Part shown: positions 48,676-60,700 of the stretch, one piece after another
Numbering within the stretch: the first letter of the stretch is position 1
Layout: each line of letters opens with the position of its first letter
Assembly: GCF_017654505.1 (NCBI RefSeq)
Contig: NC_054553.1
Location: forward strand, 11,668,049 to 11,732,048
From: Polyodon spathula
Lineage: Eukaryota; Chordata; Actinopteri; Acipenseriformes; Polyodontidae
DNA: 64,000 nucleotides
Direction of reading: 5' to 3'
Notes under the pieces: model-generated
What the model was told of the DNA's origin: nothing
The model's input: only the letters and a program-made list of their open reading frames with translations
Databases searched by the model: none
Made by a program: the position numbers and the translations under genes

Positions 48676-48678
<3 letters not shown>

Positions 48679-48925
48679 TACTGTGCAAAAGTTTTAGGCA
48701 GGTGTGAAAAAAATGCTGTAAAGTAAGAATGCTTTGAAGAATTGATGCTGTTTTGAAGGCAAAGGGTGGTCACACCAAATATTGATTTGATGTAGATTTT
48801 TCTTCTGTTCACTCACTTTGCATTTTGTTAATTGATAAATATAATCTATTAACATGTCTATTTTTGAAAGCATTCTTACTTTACAGCATTTTTTCACACC
48901 TGCCTAAAACTTTTGCACAGTACTG
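48676..48925. mobile_element. Tc1-type MITE, 250 bp
   Basis: Arms of about 60 bp, CAGTACTGTGCAAAAGTTTT...TAAGAATGCTTT and its inverse, ending CAAAAC...TTTGCACAGTACTG. The centre has no transposase. It sits between an (AT)n tract and a (GT)n/(AT)n tract, consistent with TA-targeted insertion. Confidence 0.85.
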
Positions 48926-48933
48926 TGTGTGTG

Positions 48934-49030
<97 letters not shown>

Positions 49031-49036
49031 TATACA
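48925..49036 (+). repeat. Compound (GT)n(TA)n(CA)n microsatellite
   Basis: GT units, then about 28 TA units, then CA units; the whole is close to self-complementary. It separates the MITE at 48676 from Tc1 element E. Confidence 0.95.
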
Positions 49037-50612
49037 CAGCTCTGGAAAAAATTAAGAGACCACTGCAAAATTATCAGTTTCTCTGGTTTTACTATTTATA
49101 GGTATGTGTTTGGGTAAAATGAACATTTTTGTTTTATTCTTTAAACTACTGACAACATATCTCCCAAATTCCAAATAAAAATATTGTCATTTAGAGCATT
49201 TATTTGCAGAAAATGACAACTGGTCAAAATAACAAAAAAGATGCAGTGTTGTCAGACCTCGAATAATGCAAAGAAAATAAGTTCATATTCATTTTTAAAC
49301 AACACAATACTAATGTTTTAACTTAGGAAGAGTTCAGAAATCAATATTTGGTGGAATAACCCTGATTTTCAATCACAGCTTTCATGCGTCTTGGCATGCT
49401 CTCCACCAGTCTTTCACATTGATGTTGGGTGACTTTATGCCACTCCTGGCGCAAAAATTCAAGCAGCTCGGCTTTGTTTGATGGCTTGTGACCATCCATC
49501 TTCTTCTTGATCACATTCCAGAGGTTTTCAATGGGATTCAGGTCTGGAGATTGGGCTGGCCATGACAGGGTCTTGATCTGGTGGTCCTCCATCCACACCT
49601 TGATTGACCTGGCTGTGTGGCATGGAGCATTGTCCTGCTGGAAAAACCAATCCTCAGAGTTGGGGAACATTGTCAGAGCAGAAGGAAGCAAGTTTTCTTC
49701 CAGGACAACCTTGTACTTGGCTTGATTCATGCGTCCTTCACAAAGACAAATCTGCCCGATTCCAGCCTTGAAGCACCCCCAGATCATCACCGATCCTCCA
49801 CCACATTTCACAGTGGGTGCGAGACACTGTGGCTTGTAGGCCTCTCCAGGTCTCCGTCTAACCATTAGACGACCAGGTGTTGGGCAAAGCTGAAAATTGG
49901 ACTCATCAGAGAAGATGACCTTACTCCATTCCTCTACAGTCCAATCCTTATGGTCTTTTGTAAACCTGGCTCTTCTTTGCTTCTCATTGATGAAGGTCTT
50001 TTTTCTAGCTTTCCCCTAGGAGCCTGTTTCGAACCGTCCTTGCCATGCACTTCACCCTAGCTGCTGTTTGCCATTCTTTTTGTAGGTCACTTGATGTCAT
50101 CCTATGGTTGCTGAGTGACATTTGAATGAGTTGGTGGTCATCCCGGTCAGTAGAGAGTTGTTTTCGCCCTCTGCCTGTCTGTAGCTTTGTTGTCCCCAGT
50201 GTGTGCTGCTTGACCTTGTTATTATGAACCGCCGTCTTTGAAATTTTAAGGATGGAAGCAACCCGATGCTCACTGTATCCCTCTGCCAGTAAAGCCAGAA
50301 TTGAACCCTTCTTTTCCTCACTCAAAACTTTCCTTTTCAACTCTTTGGGCATGGTCAATAGTTATTTTTTTATTTAAATTACTTTTGAGGTATTACTAGC
50401 ACTGTTTTGCCATCCAGCTGGTCCTATTGCAAGGGGATAGTGATGACCACAGGAGTTGTTTTTATACTTTTCCTCGTTAAATAAGATTTGGTTCAGGTGA
50501 TCCCCTAATCAGTACCTCATTCAGCAGACACTCGAATGGAATGGCTGCCATACATGTAGAGATGCTGATTTAAGAAAAATTTGCAGTGGTCTCTTAATTT
50601 TTTCCAGAGCTG
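49037..50612 (-). mobile_element. Tc1/mariner element E, full length, nearly intact
   Basis: The ends CAGCTCTGGAAAAAATTAAG and TTAATTTTTTCCAGAGCTG are inverted. TA follows the right end; the left flank reads CA, probably a mutated TA. The arms run on with AGAGACCACTGCAAA and its partner. Length 1576 bp; the transposase is on the minus strand. Confidence 0.88.
49341..50358 (-). pseudogene. Tc1 transposase of element E, one frameshift
   Basis: The N-terminal 117 codons from MTMPKELKRKVLSEEKKGS to NRLLGES are open, then a single frameshift near 50005-50020 (a GGGG run). The second frame is open from about KKTFINEKQRRARFTKDHKD to the end at GYSTKY. The catalytic triad is FSDESNF, QQDNAPCHTA and [11 protein letters not shown], with 34 residues between the second Asp and the Glu (DD34E). 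Different subfamily from elements A-D. Confidence 0.9.
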
Positions 50613-50618
50613 TATGTA

Positions 50619-50621
<3 letters not shown>

Positions 50622-50666
<45 letters not shown>

Positions 50667-50690
50667 TATTATATATATATATATATATAT
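50622..50690 (+). repeat. (GT)n(TA)n microsatellite
   Basis: A TA-rich run with a GATATT interruption, next to the right end of Tc1 element E. Confidence 0.9.
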
Positions 50691-53600
50691 TCAAAGTTCA
50701 TTTAAGTTGAGAGCTTTTGTATGCAAGGCAGGCAATGCTGAAAATGTTTGGAAAGTCCATTAAACCTCTTTTTCTAACAGCTTTCTATGGCCTGCATTTT
50801 GGATTTCAGACAGGCAACGTTAATGGCTCTTGGTTGTAACTTGTCTGTGCATTTTCCCGTGGGCATTTATGTGAACCGCAAGGGAAGTAATTGTATATTT
50901 AGATTTGTATGTACCTGTTTGTGAACAAGACCCCCACTCCTAACAGATTGTATGGAATTTTGTAATAGTTTTTGTATTAGAATCTTTCCGAAAGGAGACT
51001 CCACCCATCAATCTCATACGTTACCAGTTTGACCAATTAAATAGGTCTCTCTGCCCACAAACCCCTGTCGTTTCTTTGTTTGGTCCTCCTCCTCCCTGCC
51101 TCCGCCCTGCAGAGTGTCTTGTCTAAGCGGAAGGTGGCCCCAAGTGCCACTTCTCCTGCCCGCTGGCCGAGCCATTCTTAATCACTGTATTGAATTCATC
51201 TCAGCTCAGCCAGCATAGGGGCGGCTATCGAGCTCCAACGGATAAGGCCATGGGCCAAATTGTAATGTGAATGTATTATGTATCTGTTGGTTATCATGTT
51301 CATGTCGGGCATAACTGCTTGCCAATTGTTCATGTGCCATCAAGCATGTCTTTCACAACCAAAAAACTGTTATTGTTATTTTTGCTATTAAGTGGATGTC
51401 TTCTTTTTGAACTGATTATTCTTTTATATTATTTTCTGTTACAAATTGAACAAAGAAGCTGGAAGTGGTATTTTAAGGAGATATAGGTTCTCTGTTCTGC
51501 TCTGTTTGGTTGCATGGGGGGGATGGCAGAATCTCAGAGAAAACAAATGCATAGGAATGTGAGGGGCCTTGGTAAAGGAATGTTTGTGAGGCTTGGAAAC
51601 TTGCCACATATACAGGTATAGTGAGGTCATAAATGACATCATTAGAAGGATGTGTTTTGGAATCTGCAAAACTGAAATGAATGCATTGTCTGGTGCTCAG
51701 TTCTATCAATCTCACTGAAGCCCAGAGTGACGCGACTCTGTTCAATACAGTTGTCTATTCTACACTATACCAATAAACATATATAGTTGACAAAACTAAT
51801 GTTGTTTATCGGTTTCATTATTTCTTACAAGATTTAAGTGTAGTTTCCACTGCTGTAATGGGATGTGGCTTGTATTGAATTAAATACAGCGTGATATTCA
51901 TGCAGCTCTTCCAAACTAACTTTTTTAATAACAGTCTATGGACTCTGTGGAGCAGCCATCTGCCAGCGTTTCAGAGGAGTCGTAACCAAGGTTTTAAAAA
52001 AAAAAATTCTTACCACTCGTGCATTTTTCTGCAGATGGTTTTCCAAGACTGTATTATTACTGTGACTGATGAAATTCTCATTTATCCACACTGCAGGTAA
52101 TCAGATCCCTCCTGCTGCCACCTGAAATCCTAAGTGCAGCAAATGGATTTAAAGCTCTAGACAGGACCCTAATAACTGTGGCAAGGGAGTGAGTACACAG
52201 TGTGGAGGTGGCAGATTTAAGTGGTGATAACTGTAAAATCGAACTTCCATATGGCAATTACAAATGTACAACATATCTGTGCTTGCCTTTACTCGTGAGA
52301 GCTAACTGCATGTGTGACTGCTGTGCTACAGTGGGTTGTGCACAAAATGAATGTTGCAATGTGAGAGCAACAACATTTGTTTAGTTCCTAAAACCTGTGT
52401 GGACGCCTGAACTGCGAGCAAATGGGATTTTTAAATGTTTTCATTGTGACTGTGCGGATCCAATGCTTTTAAATGACCCATCTCACAACTGTAACTGACT
52501 TGTTTAATTTCGTTCTAGTTTAATTAACAGTTTAGTTAATCTCTCTCTATCTCTCAAATTAGTTTGGGGTACATATGCACATATTTAGAGGTGAACTGTT
52601 GACCACACTACAAAGTAAGTTTCCAGTAGGCCTCTAGGAAGGAGTAGCAAGTGGCTCTTGCACATAGCAGTGAGCAGGGATCACTAGGGGCAGTAAACAC
52701 ACTGAAAATGTGAGGGGTGTATTAAGATAACAAAAGTGTTTAGTCAACCAGGGGGCAGAATTCAGGCAAGGTAAATAAAGTCAACATAGGAATTCTTCCT
52801 ATTGACTTACAATACAGAAGAATGCTGCTACATTCTGGTGTGTATATTGGCAATAAGACAAGGGGAGACAGGAGCATGCACGACTCTTCACAATGACCCA
52901 TATTGTCTACAGACAGCAAGCTGGCACTGGATAAGAACTCGTTGCCAGCACTCAGTAGAAACAGGGGTAACATGAAGCTGACAGAATAAATATTGATAGT
53001 TGCACCTGATAATACAGAAGCTGTGAGCTGGCCTGCATGCAGTCAACAGCTGCCTGATAAGTTATATGTTAGAGCTGAAGCAGTAGGCCTTGTGGCCTAC
53101 TGCTACTCAAGCTGAATGTGACTTTCCTGACAGCTTTACCGTACCAGATGTGCTAGAGTTTTATTTACTCATCAAGAGTTATGTATTGTAAACAGCTTGC
53201 CAATCAGCAGGTTTTAATGCTTTTTTTTGTTGCCATGAGACTTTTGTATTGGGATGACCTGCGATCATGACCAGGGGGAATTCCAATAGATTAAACAAAT
53301 AGATTAGAAACTAAAGCATGTCATTTTTCACGCAGAGTAGGTAAATTCTACTGTCAAAAGTCTGTGGGTTTGGTAGAAATGTAGGATAACTTGCTACTGG
53401 AAAATAAATCTCTCGGTTTTATCATAGTTCAGACAAAGGTGCAGAAGCCTGAATAAATGCATTTTAATAGCTGGTGTAAGATTTAAAGTTTCATTTAAAA
53501 ACTTAATCATTAAATGCCTTCTCCGAGTAGCTTTGTAGACAAGGACTGGGAAAACAGGACAAGATCTGGTCCCTTTGTAGTTTAAAAGGACCCTTTTGTT

Positions 53601-54258
53601 TTGCAAGTGTTGATAACATAAGGTTTATCACACCCAATGAAAGACCAATTTTCACAAACAAGACAACTGGGACTGGTGCCTGCTTGTATCACAGACAAGA
53701 TAACAAACTGGTTTATTTTATGGCATAAAGCGGCTGTTACCTCAGGCTGATGGCCCTTGATTATGTATGAATTGCTTTGCTAATTAAAATACTGATACAA
53801 TCACAGGTACAAGTCTCAAGCCTGGGCTGACTTGATCTTCAAAGACTTCAGCTGTGCGACTCCAAGAAGGGGGGCTGGTTTTGCCTTCTACTGAAACCTC
53901 TGTATTTCTGTTCTCTTCACTCTTTCTTCAAACTCACCTGATGACTCTGAGGGGTCCTGTAGGGCCAAACCTACAGTATTGTTTTGTTTAAAGATTTGTC
54001 CATGCAGTTTGTATGTGGTTACACTCTGTACTGTGTATCACCAGTTTTTCCTCTGTTCTGGAATTGAACTTTGTATTGAAAAATCAAAAGAGGACTGGAA
54101 TTATTATTTGAGAAATACGTGAACCTATAAAATCTTACACTGGTGATATTCATGTCTGACAGATTTGCTGTACAGATCATAACCGCATGGTTAGTTATTG
54201 TAAACAGCTCAGTACAACTAGTTGGCTTGTACCCTTGTTATAACTGTAGCTTCCTGTT
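50691..54258. other. Convergent intergenic region, right part
   Basis: No gene recognised between element E and the uprt 3' end. A GC-richer stretch at 51080-51250 and the small hairpin at 53080 are the only features I see. Confidence 0.45.
53080..53103. repeat. Perfect 10-bp hairpin with 4-base loop
   Basis: GCAGTAGGCC, TTGT, GGCCTACTGC. Outer bases continue partly (AGCTGAA / TTCAGCT-like). Lies in convergent intergenic DNA with no nearby promoter seen. Confidence 0.7.
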
Positions 54259-54264
54259 TTTATT
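54259..54264 (-). terminator. uprt: Candidate uprt polyadenylation signal
   Basis: AATAAA on the minus strand, about 400 nt past the uprt stop. It is the nearest canonical hexamer I see downstream of the stop, so the 3'UTR would be roughly 400-430 nt. Confidence 0.35.
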
Positions 54265-54665
54265 TGTCATGTCAAATAGCTAATCAATAAATAAATAAAC
54301 ACAGAAAAACCCATAAGCAACATTTAAATAAAAAATATTTAATGTTTTTTTTCTTCAACATCAAGCAGCATACTTTCTAAATGACTACTACAGAAATAAA
54401 TAAAATTGTAGCACAGAGTGCTCAGCAATCCATGCAAACACACCACTTCCTGTCCGATCGGTAGGGAATGTGCTTTTTAAAAACACCTGGCTTTGTTCCA
54501 GAGGGAAAGACGGCAGATAAGGTAGTGCAGTGCACATCCACAGATTGTTTCCAAAGCAGAGGTTCAAATAACGTTTCCAACAAACAAACAAAAAAAAAAA
54601 AAAAGCCTGCATATTATCAAAAACACAGTTGAAATGGCGTCTACGTGTTTTTGAAGGCTATCTTT

Positions 54666-54772
54666 TTAATCTGTTCCAAAGTATTTCTGTCCAAAATGCG
54701 TCGGGGCCACAGGGTGGACCTCAGTAGTCAGGATTGTGATGTCTGGAAATTCTTGGACAATTGATTTTGCAC
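54666..54772 (-). CDS. uprt: uprt exon 7 with stop
   Basis: Encodes AKSIVQEFPDITILTTEVHP and ends at HFGQKYFGTD, then TAA at 54668-54666. The C-terminus is the same as in human UPRT. Acceptor TTTTCACTCAG. Confidence 0.95.
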
Positions 54773-57700
54773 CTGAGTGAAAATAAAAGCAGCGTTACAC
54801 CGCGAGACGCAGGCCTCTGGTACCAGTGCAGATCTATCCAGACACTTTTGTCATACTTCAATAACACATACTTTAAAACAGAGAATATCAACGGGATCTA
54901 TGAAAACGTCATTATTCCAGAATGTTAGTAACATATTGGGAATGTTTGTAACCAATCCACAAAGCCATCACATGATGGTGCACATTATTTTAGCTTTTGC
55001 ACCATGCACTGTGTATAAGACTATGTAATTTGATTTATTATTTTCTTTTCTTTGCATGGCACTAAAAAAAAAAAAAAGAAAAAAAAGAAGAAACCTCAAA
55101 ATGTAATTTCAAAGACTGCATAATTAAGAGACCACAGTGTCTATGACAAGCAGCTTACCGTGTGGAGTTGAGAAGAGACTAAGCAGTATGATGTGTTTGG
55201 GCTGAACCCCGTGCTCTATGAGAACTTTCACAGCCTCAATCACTGTATTCCCAGTGCCTGTGCAGGAAACAAAAGAAAACTCTCAAACATACAAATGCTG
55301 CCCGCTTTACCTCACAACTCAGACCTCTTGCCTGTTAAATATCAACAAACAGATTTAGGGTTAAATGACTATAGTGGCTAACTATAGGTCTTGAGGCAGA
55401 GATGTGGGGTTAGATTTCTGGCAATACACAATATGGATATGGCCACTCTAAATTGCCAGTTTGCTGTAAACTGACTTTGTTGCTGTATGAAGGGAGGTTA
55501 CTGCAAAACAGTATGCAATGGGTTTATACTGAATCTAGATGAAGACTAGAAAACTAAGGGTGCTGATGTTAATCAAGTGTTGAATGCAAATCTTGCTTTT
55601 ACTGTTCAACCATTGTCTAAAATGTGCATGTAAACCTTACTGTGTCCAATACATATAATGCCAATGTATTAATATATTGGGTCACTTTACCTTAAATTGA
55701 CCAAGGAGAGTTGCTCTATCCCTTACGTGGATTCATTTTTTAGTTGGAGACCCTTGAATTTATTACTCGTTTCATTGGTCTCAAGCTGCCCCGACTCTTC
55801 TCTTCTGAGTTTGCACAGATTCTGTGATCAGCTGTGCTCAGTTTTGGTTTGACGTCACAATTGACTTTCCCCGACTGGGTGTCGCACACTGCTAAGACTT
55901 AATTAGACTGACCAAAACTAGATCCTGGTAATCGCTATGTATGAAAATGTAATTAATACTGCCCTGTACACTTTTTTTGGTAACTTAGCCCATCATAGCG
56001 ACCCTCATATTATGCATGGCATCATATGCTGATTAGATGGCGGAGACAGTGCCACGAGACAACCAAAAAGAAGCGCTTAGCCTATAAATTTAGCTATTGA
56101 TCATTTACACCGTGCAAATGTTTCAGGCAGGGTTTGACTTTTTGTATAGTTTGTTACGACATTTTAGCTTGTAATAAATAAAATCCAACCTATTTGACTG
56201 TGGCGTTTTTTTCTCAGCGTGTGGATCTAGGGGCTTGTGATTTGTGACCTATTGGAGATCGGCGCACCGATTACTTCTGTTTTTGCACAGTAAGAAAATG
56301 TAGGCTGCCAGTAGATTGATAATAAAATTGTAAATTGATAATTTACCTTTCATTAGTAAACGCCTAAAAAAATAAAAACTATTCAAATGTGCAAATATTT
56401 GGTATTTTTGAATTCAGGACAGGCAGAGCAATTCAATACTAATGTATTTTTACCTGTGGAACTAAAGCTGTCAATATTCCGCCATCTTGTATGACAAGTC
56501 ACATGACAAGCCACTCCACTTAAACCTGCTTCACCATTGGTTGACACTCTTATGATTAGCTGGTCTCAGTCAGTCAATCTTGGTGGGCAACAACCGCACA
56601 CAGACTGATCACACCTGAACAAAACTGCAACTGAAAGATTCAACATGTTCAATCTTCCCGACTGAAATCTGGATAATCTTGGTTAAGGACACGCAGACTC
56701 CTACGATTCATCCAGACTGTGTACGGCCAATTGAGATGAGATGAGTCAAGACAGCTTGAGTCGGGCTGTGTGCAGCGGGCTTAAGACATCCCCGCAAGGA
56801 GGTCTAAGTTCCAAACGGTCATTTTTACCACTACCTCACGAGCGGGAGCAGGACTTGCACAGCTTTATTTCTATTCCTGTGTAGTTTATTTGGTCCATGC
56901 GAGCTGGAAAGACCCTACTGAATGCATGTTATTTTCCAGAAACATACAGTATATGTCGTTTTGTTACTTTGTTTTTAGTACTGTCTATCTGAGTGTTTTA
57001 AACCTTGGCAAGAATGCCTTTGGTTCCTGGAATCAGACTGTTCACAGTCTAATTGCAGTGAAATTGCTTCATGCTGGCCAAGCATACTCACTCAGTATGG
57101 GGTACATCAGGAGGACCTTCCTTCTGTAGATGTCCGGTGGGAACTTGGCGTAGAACACTTTGGCTTTCTGAGTCTCCTCGTCGCTCTGGATGAGGATCTT
57201 GCCAATGCGGATGGATCTGCAGCAGTCCCGCAGCCCCTGTTCCATCGCCTCTCCTGAGGGAAGCAGAGCAGGCGCCACTCCATCAGAGCCTTGCAGGACT
57301 CACACTGCAGCTTTCATGAAAATAACTGCCTACAATGGGCCATGCTTTGGCATATTTTCAGATATTTTAAAAAGACATAATGCATTGCAATGCAAAATGT
57401 TGGAAATCACCAAGTGATTCTTGAATGAACAACAATTGTTTTACAGTTAGTATGAATATACACACTCCCTAACTCATTTAATTTTTGTCTTTTAACAAAA
57501 GTCCATCGTTCAATGATGATGCTAATGCTGTCAGTACCATCATATGTATTGTGAAAGATACTGTATCGGGACCAGCACTTCACACACCAGTTTACTGTTA
57601 CACCCCTATCAAGGACCATGTCAGTGTCTCCCTTCAGAGCTCTGGACAGTTTCAGATATCATTGTCTACAACTCCTGGACAATAATGTTCAAGGGAACAC

Positions 57701-60700
57701 ACACAACATAGTGTTGCTTACCGCTTCGCATGATGCTGACGCCACAGTTGCCCTTTTCAAACTTAACGCCATCATACTTGTGCCCTGTTGGTAAAAAAGA
57801 CACGACACTGTAGCCAAGCTGGGCACGCCTTTAAACTGCTTGTATTTTTGAAAAATATTTATTAATGTTCTAAAATATCACTTATATGTTAATGGGTAGC
57901 AACCTCCACTCCACTGAATAGATCAACCAGTTTCCACTTTAAAAAATATGAATAAGTCCTGTATCCGATTGTACCGTTTTATAAAACTTGTGCACTACAT
58001 TTCTCTGCCTGGATTTTTAAAAAACACATTTTTTTATGTTGTAAAATGCCATTTAAATGTTAAACTGCAAATTCACCTCACAATCACATGCTGTGCAATT
58101 AGTCAATTACCGGTTTGTGAGGTTGACTGTCACTTTCCTATTCGACTAATCATCTAGTCAGTGCCACCCCTAATCTAAAAGTATAAATGGAGCAGCACTG
58201 ATATGAATCAGAGCATCTGTCCAGCTCACCTGTAGGAGTGGTCACTGTGCACTCCGTGTATGGTAACTGATTGAGGCCTTCCTCCACAACCAGCCTGATC
58301 TGGGGAAGACAGATCAATACCAAGGATGACAAAAAGACATCAAATGAGAATTTAAAAAAGGTTTGAGGATTCAGCATTCCGGACTGATCTGAAGTTGCAC
58401 ATATATAAGGGTCACTTCAGGGTAAGGGTGAACCCTGCTCGGACCTCCTCTGGGGCTACAGCAGATATACTGTTGATTTAGTTCTTCTATGGTTTCTGTT
58501 TTTAATTATTGTTTTGTTAAATAAAAACGTGCATTAACGCTTAACCCAACTTTTCCCTGTGTCAGAGTCTCCTTCCTTGCCAGTAACACCTGGGCCCACA
58601 GTGCTACCCTGTCGAAGTAAGGGACACGGTTAACTGAACATACTGGGCTTCATATTTAAAAAAGTTCTTGGTTTATAAGCAAGTTGTTTAATTTCGGGTC
58701 AGCATCTCTTTATGTATGCATGCACAAATCAGTTGTTGACAGGAAGACAGTGGAGCAACACATCTCAGTAGCAGAGGTTCTAATTCTTTTAGCTTTAGAT
58801 GACTCAGAAACATGATTATTGATGATAATATGAAGAAACAATCAATAGTATACTCAGTTTACCCCAATATGAGGTGTATGGTTTTGTATTGTCAAGAAAT
58901 GCCATACAAATTGCATGTTAGCAGCGCAGTTCACTTTATATTCAGCTTTCATATAATGGGTCCTTCCAGCTCAAATTCACATATGTACACAACCATACAG
59001 CACCATCAGGAGCTCTCTACTCACCAAACGATCAGCACAAAATACAAAGTCTCCTCTGGTTGTTGACCTGTGTAAAAACAGAAACAAAAAATACAAATAC
59101 TATTATCATTGTATTATTGTCATTCTCTTATCCTGTTAAAAAGGGATTTTGGTGAATGTTGAAAAAATGTGATCAAAGAAAATGTCTCCTCTGGTTGTTG
59201 ACCTGAAAATGACACCAGCAGGCATTCACACTCTTCTGGTGGACGGGGACCCAGCAGACATTTTTAACCTCTGCTGGTGGACAGTTACCCAGCAGGCATT
59301 CACCCTCTGCTGGTATAATGAAATCACTAAGAATGTACTGTTATGCTTTACCCATACATTTAATTCATAACTATAAAAAACACAACAGCAGCATACTACT
59401 ACTAATAAAAGAAACCTGTTTGACGAACAGCTCCTCTATGGAGAAAGTACAGAATTCAGACAAACTATTTACCCACATTGACCTCCTCTATTGCCCAATA
59501 CAAGTTGTGAATTGAATGTGGTTCCATTCCACAATTCCAGAACTCTTACAGGTTGTGCACTACCATTCGTCTCACATGTGCAGTTTTGAAAGAAACACTT
59601 CATAGTAAACTTGTATTTTTATTTTAAAGCAGGACATATGGTACTACACACATGTTTGCAAGCCAGGCTTTCAGTAAGTGTTGCACTGGAGGGTGAAACT
59701 GTCCCCACCCCTTCAATGTTAAGAAACGACCCGCTGCATCCCCTCCCATGCTTTCAGCCAGTAACATGCTTTGACCCAGAAGAAACTGCTGAGATGAAGA
59801 TTTGAGATTATTTTGTTACTTCATATTTCCTATTGGTATGGCCCAGTCGTGGATCACAAGAGGTGTTTGGTGGATCTTGGGGCAAACTTGAACAAACAAC
59901 AAATAAGCATACAAGAGTTAGAGGAATTATGGCGCGAATACTTTATGTATGCTTGCAATAGTCTCTCAGTAAAAGAAGAACAGGCTTCACCAACGTTTCC
60001 TTATTCATAGTGTACAGCTTGAGTTTGTGTATGCTTCAATGGATCGCTTTGTGGTCGAATTTTAAAAAAATGTGGGCGCGCCTTCTAATAGTACCAAATT
60101 GGATTAAAATAAAGACATTTTCAAAGGAGGGAATCGCTAGAGAAAGGTAGGAACAGGAATATGCAGTTATATATAGAACTGAAAGACAAACCTTTCTGTT
60201 TAATGTGCAACACCAGTTTGGGTATGTATGCTGGTAAGATGACTCACCATATCTCCACCAATCATGCTGGCTTTGCAGATACATATCCATAGGGGCTGCT
60301 GAACAGGCTGTTAAAATCCCCAGCTTGAAACAGCAGCAAACGCTAAACAGCCATGACAAACAGAAATGATCACCTTGGCTAGGTTTAAGGTCACTTGGCT
60401 GTTAACTGAATTAGTGAAAGATTGCATTTTCTCATCTATGTAGATTTTCATAGCTGATTACGTAAGCATAAAGCAATCATGCTGTGAGTTTGAAATGTAC
60501 AGCTCAGTCGTATCACAATGATGTGCAGGGTATGTAGAAACTCTGTCCAGTTCTGTAGATTGGAAAGCTTTAGCGTAACCAAAAGGAAGCATCTGTAAGC
60601 AACAATAATGTCCATCCCCCCCCCCGATAAAGAATGCTAGTAAGTTTCCATTTTATTTACATATTGCTGGTGGATTGTGTAGCCTGTTGAGATCCATCAC

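Noticed and set aside
48543..49117. Open frames full of alternating Tyr-Ile or Cys-Val
   Set aside because: They are translations of (AT)n and (GT)n microsatellites and MITE arms.
59182..59370. A 62-codon frame over the uprt intron 1 repeat
   Set aside because: It is made by the 36-bp minisatellite and lies on the strand opposite to uprt.
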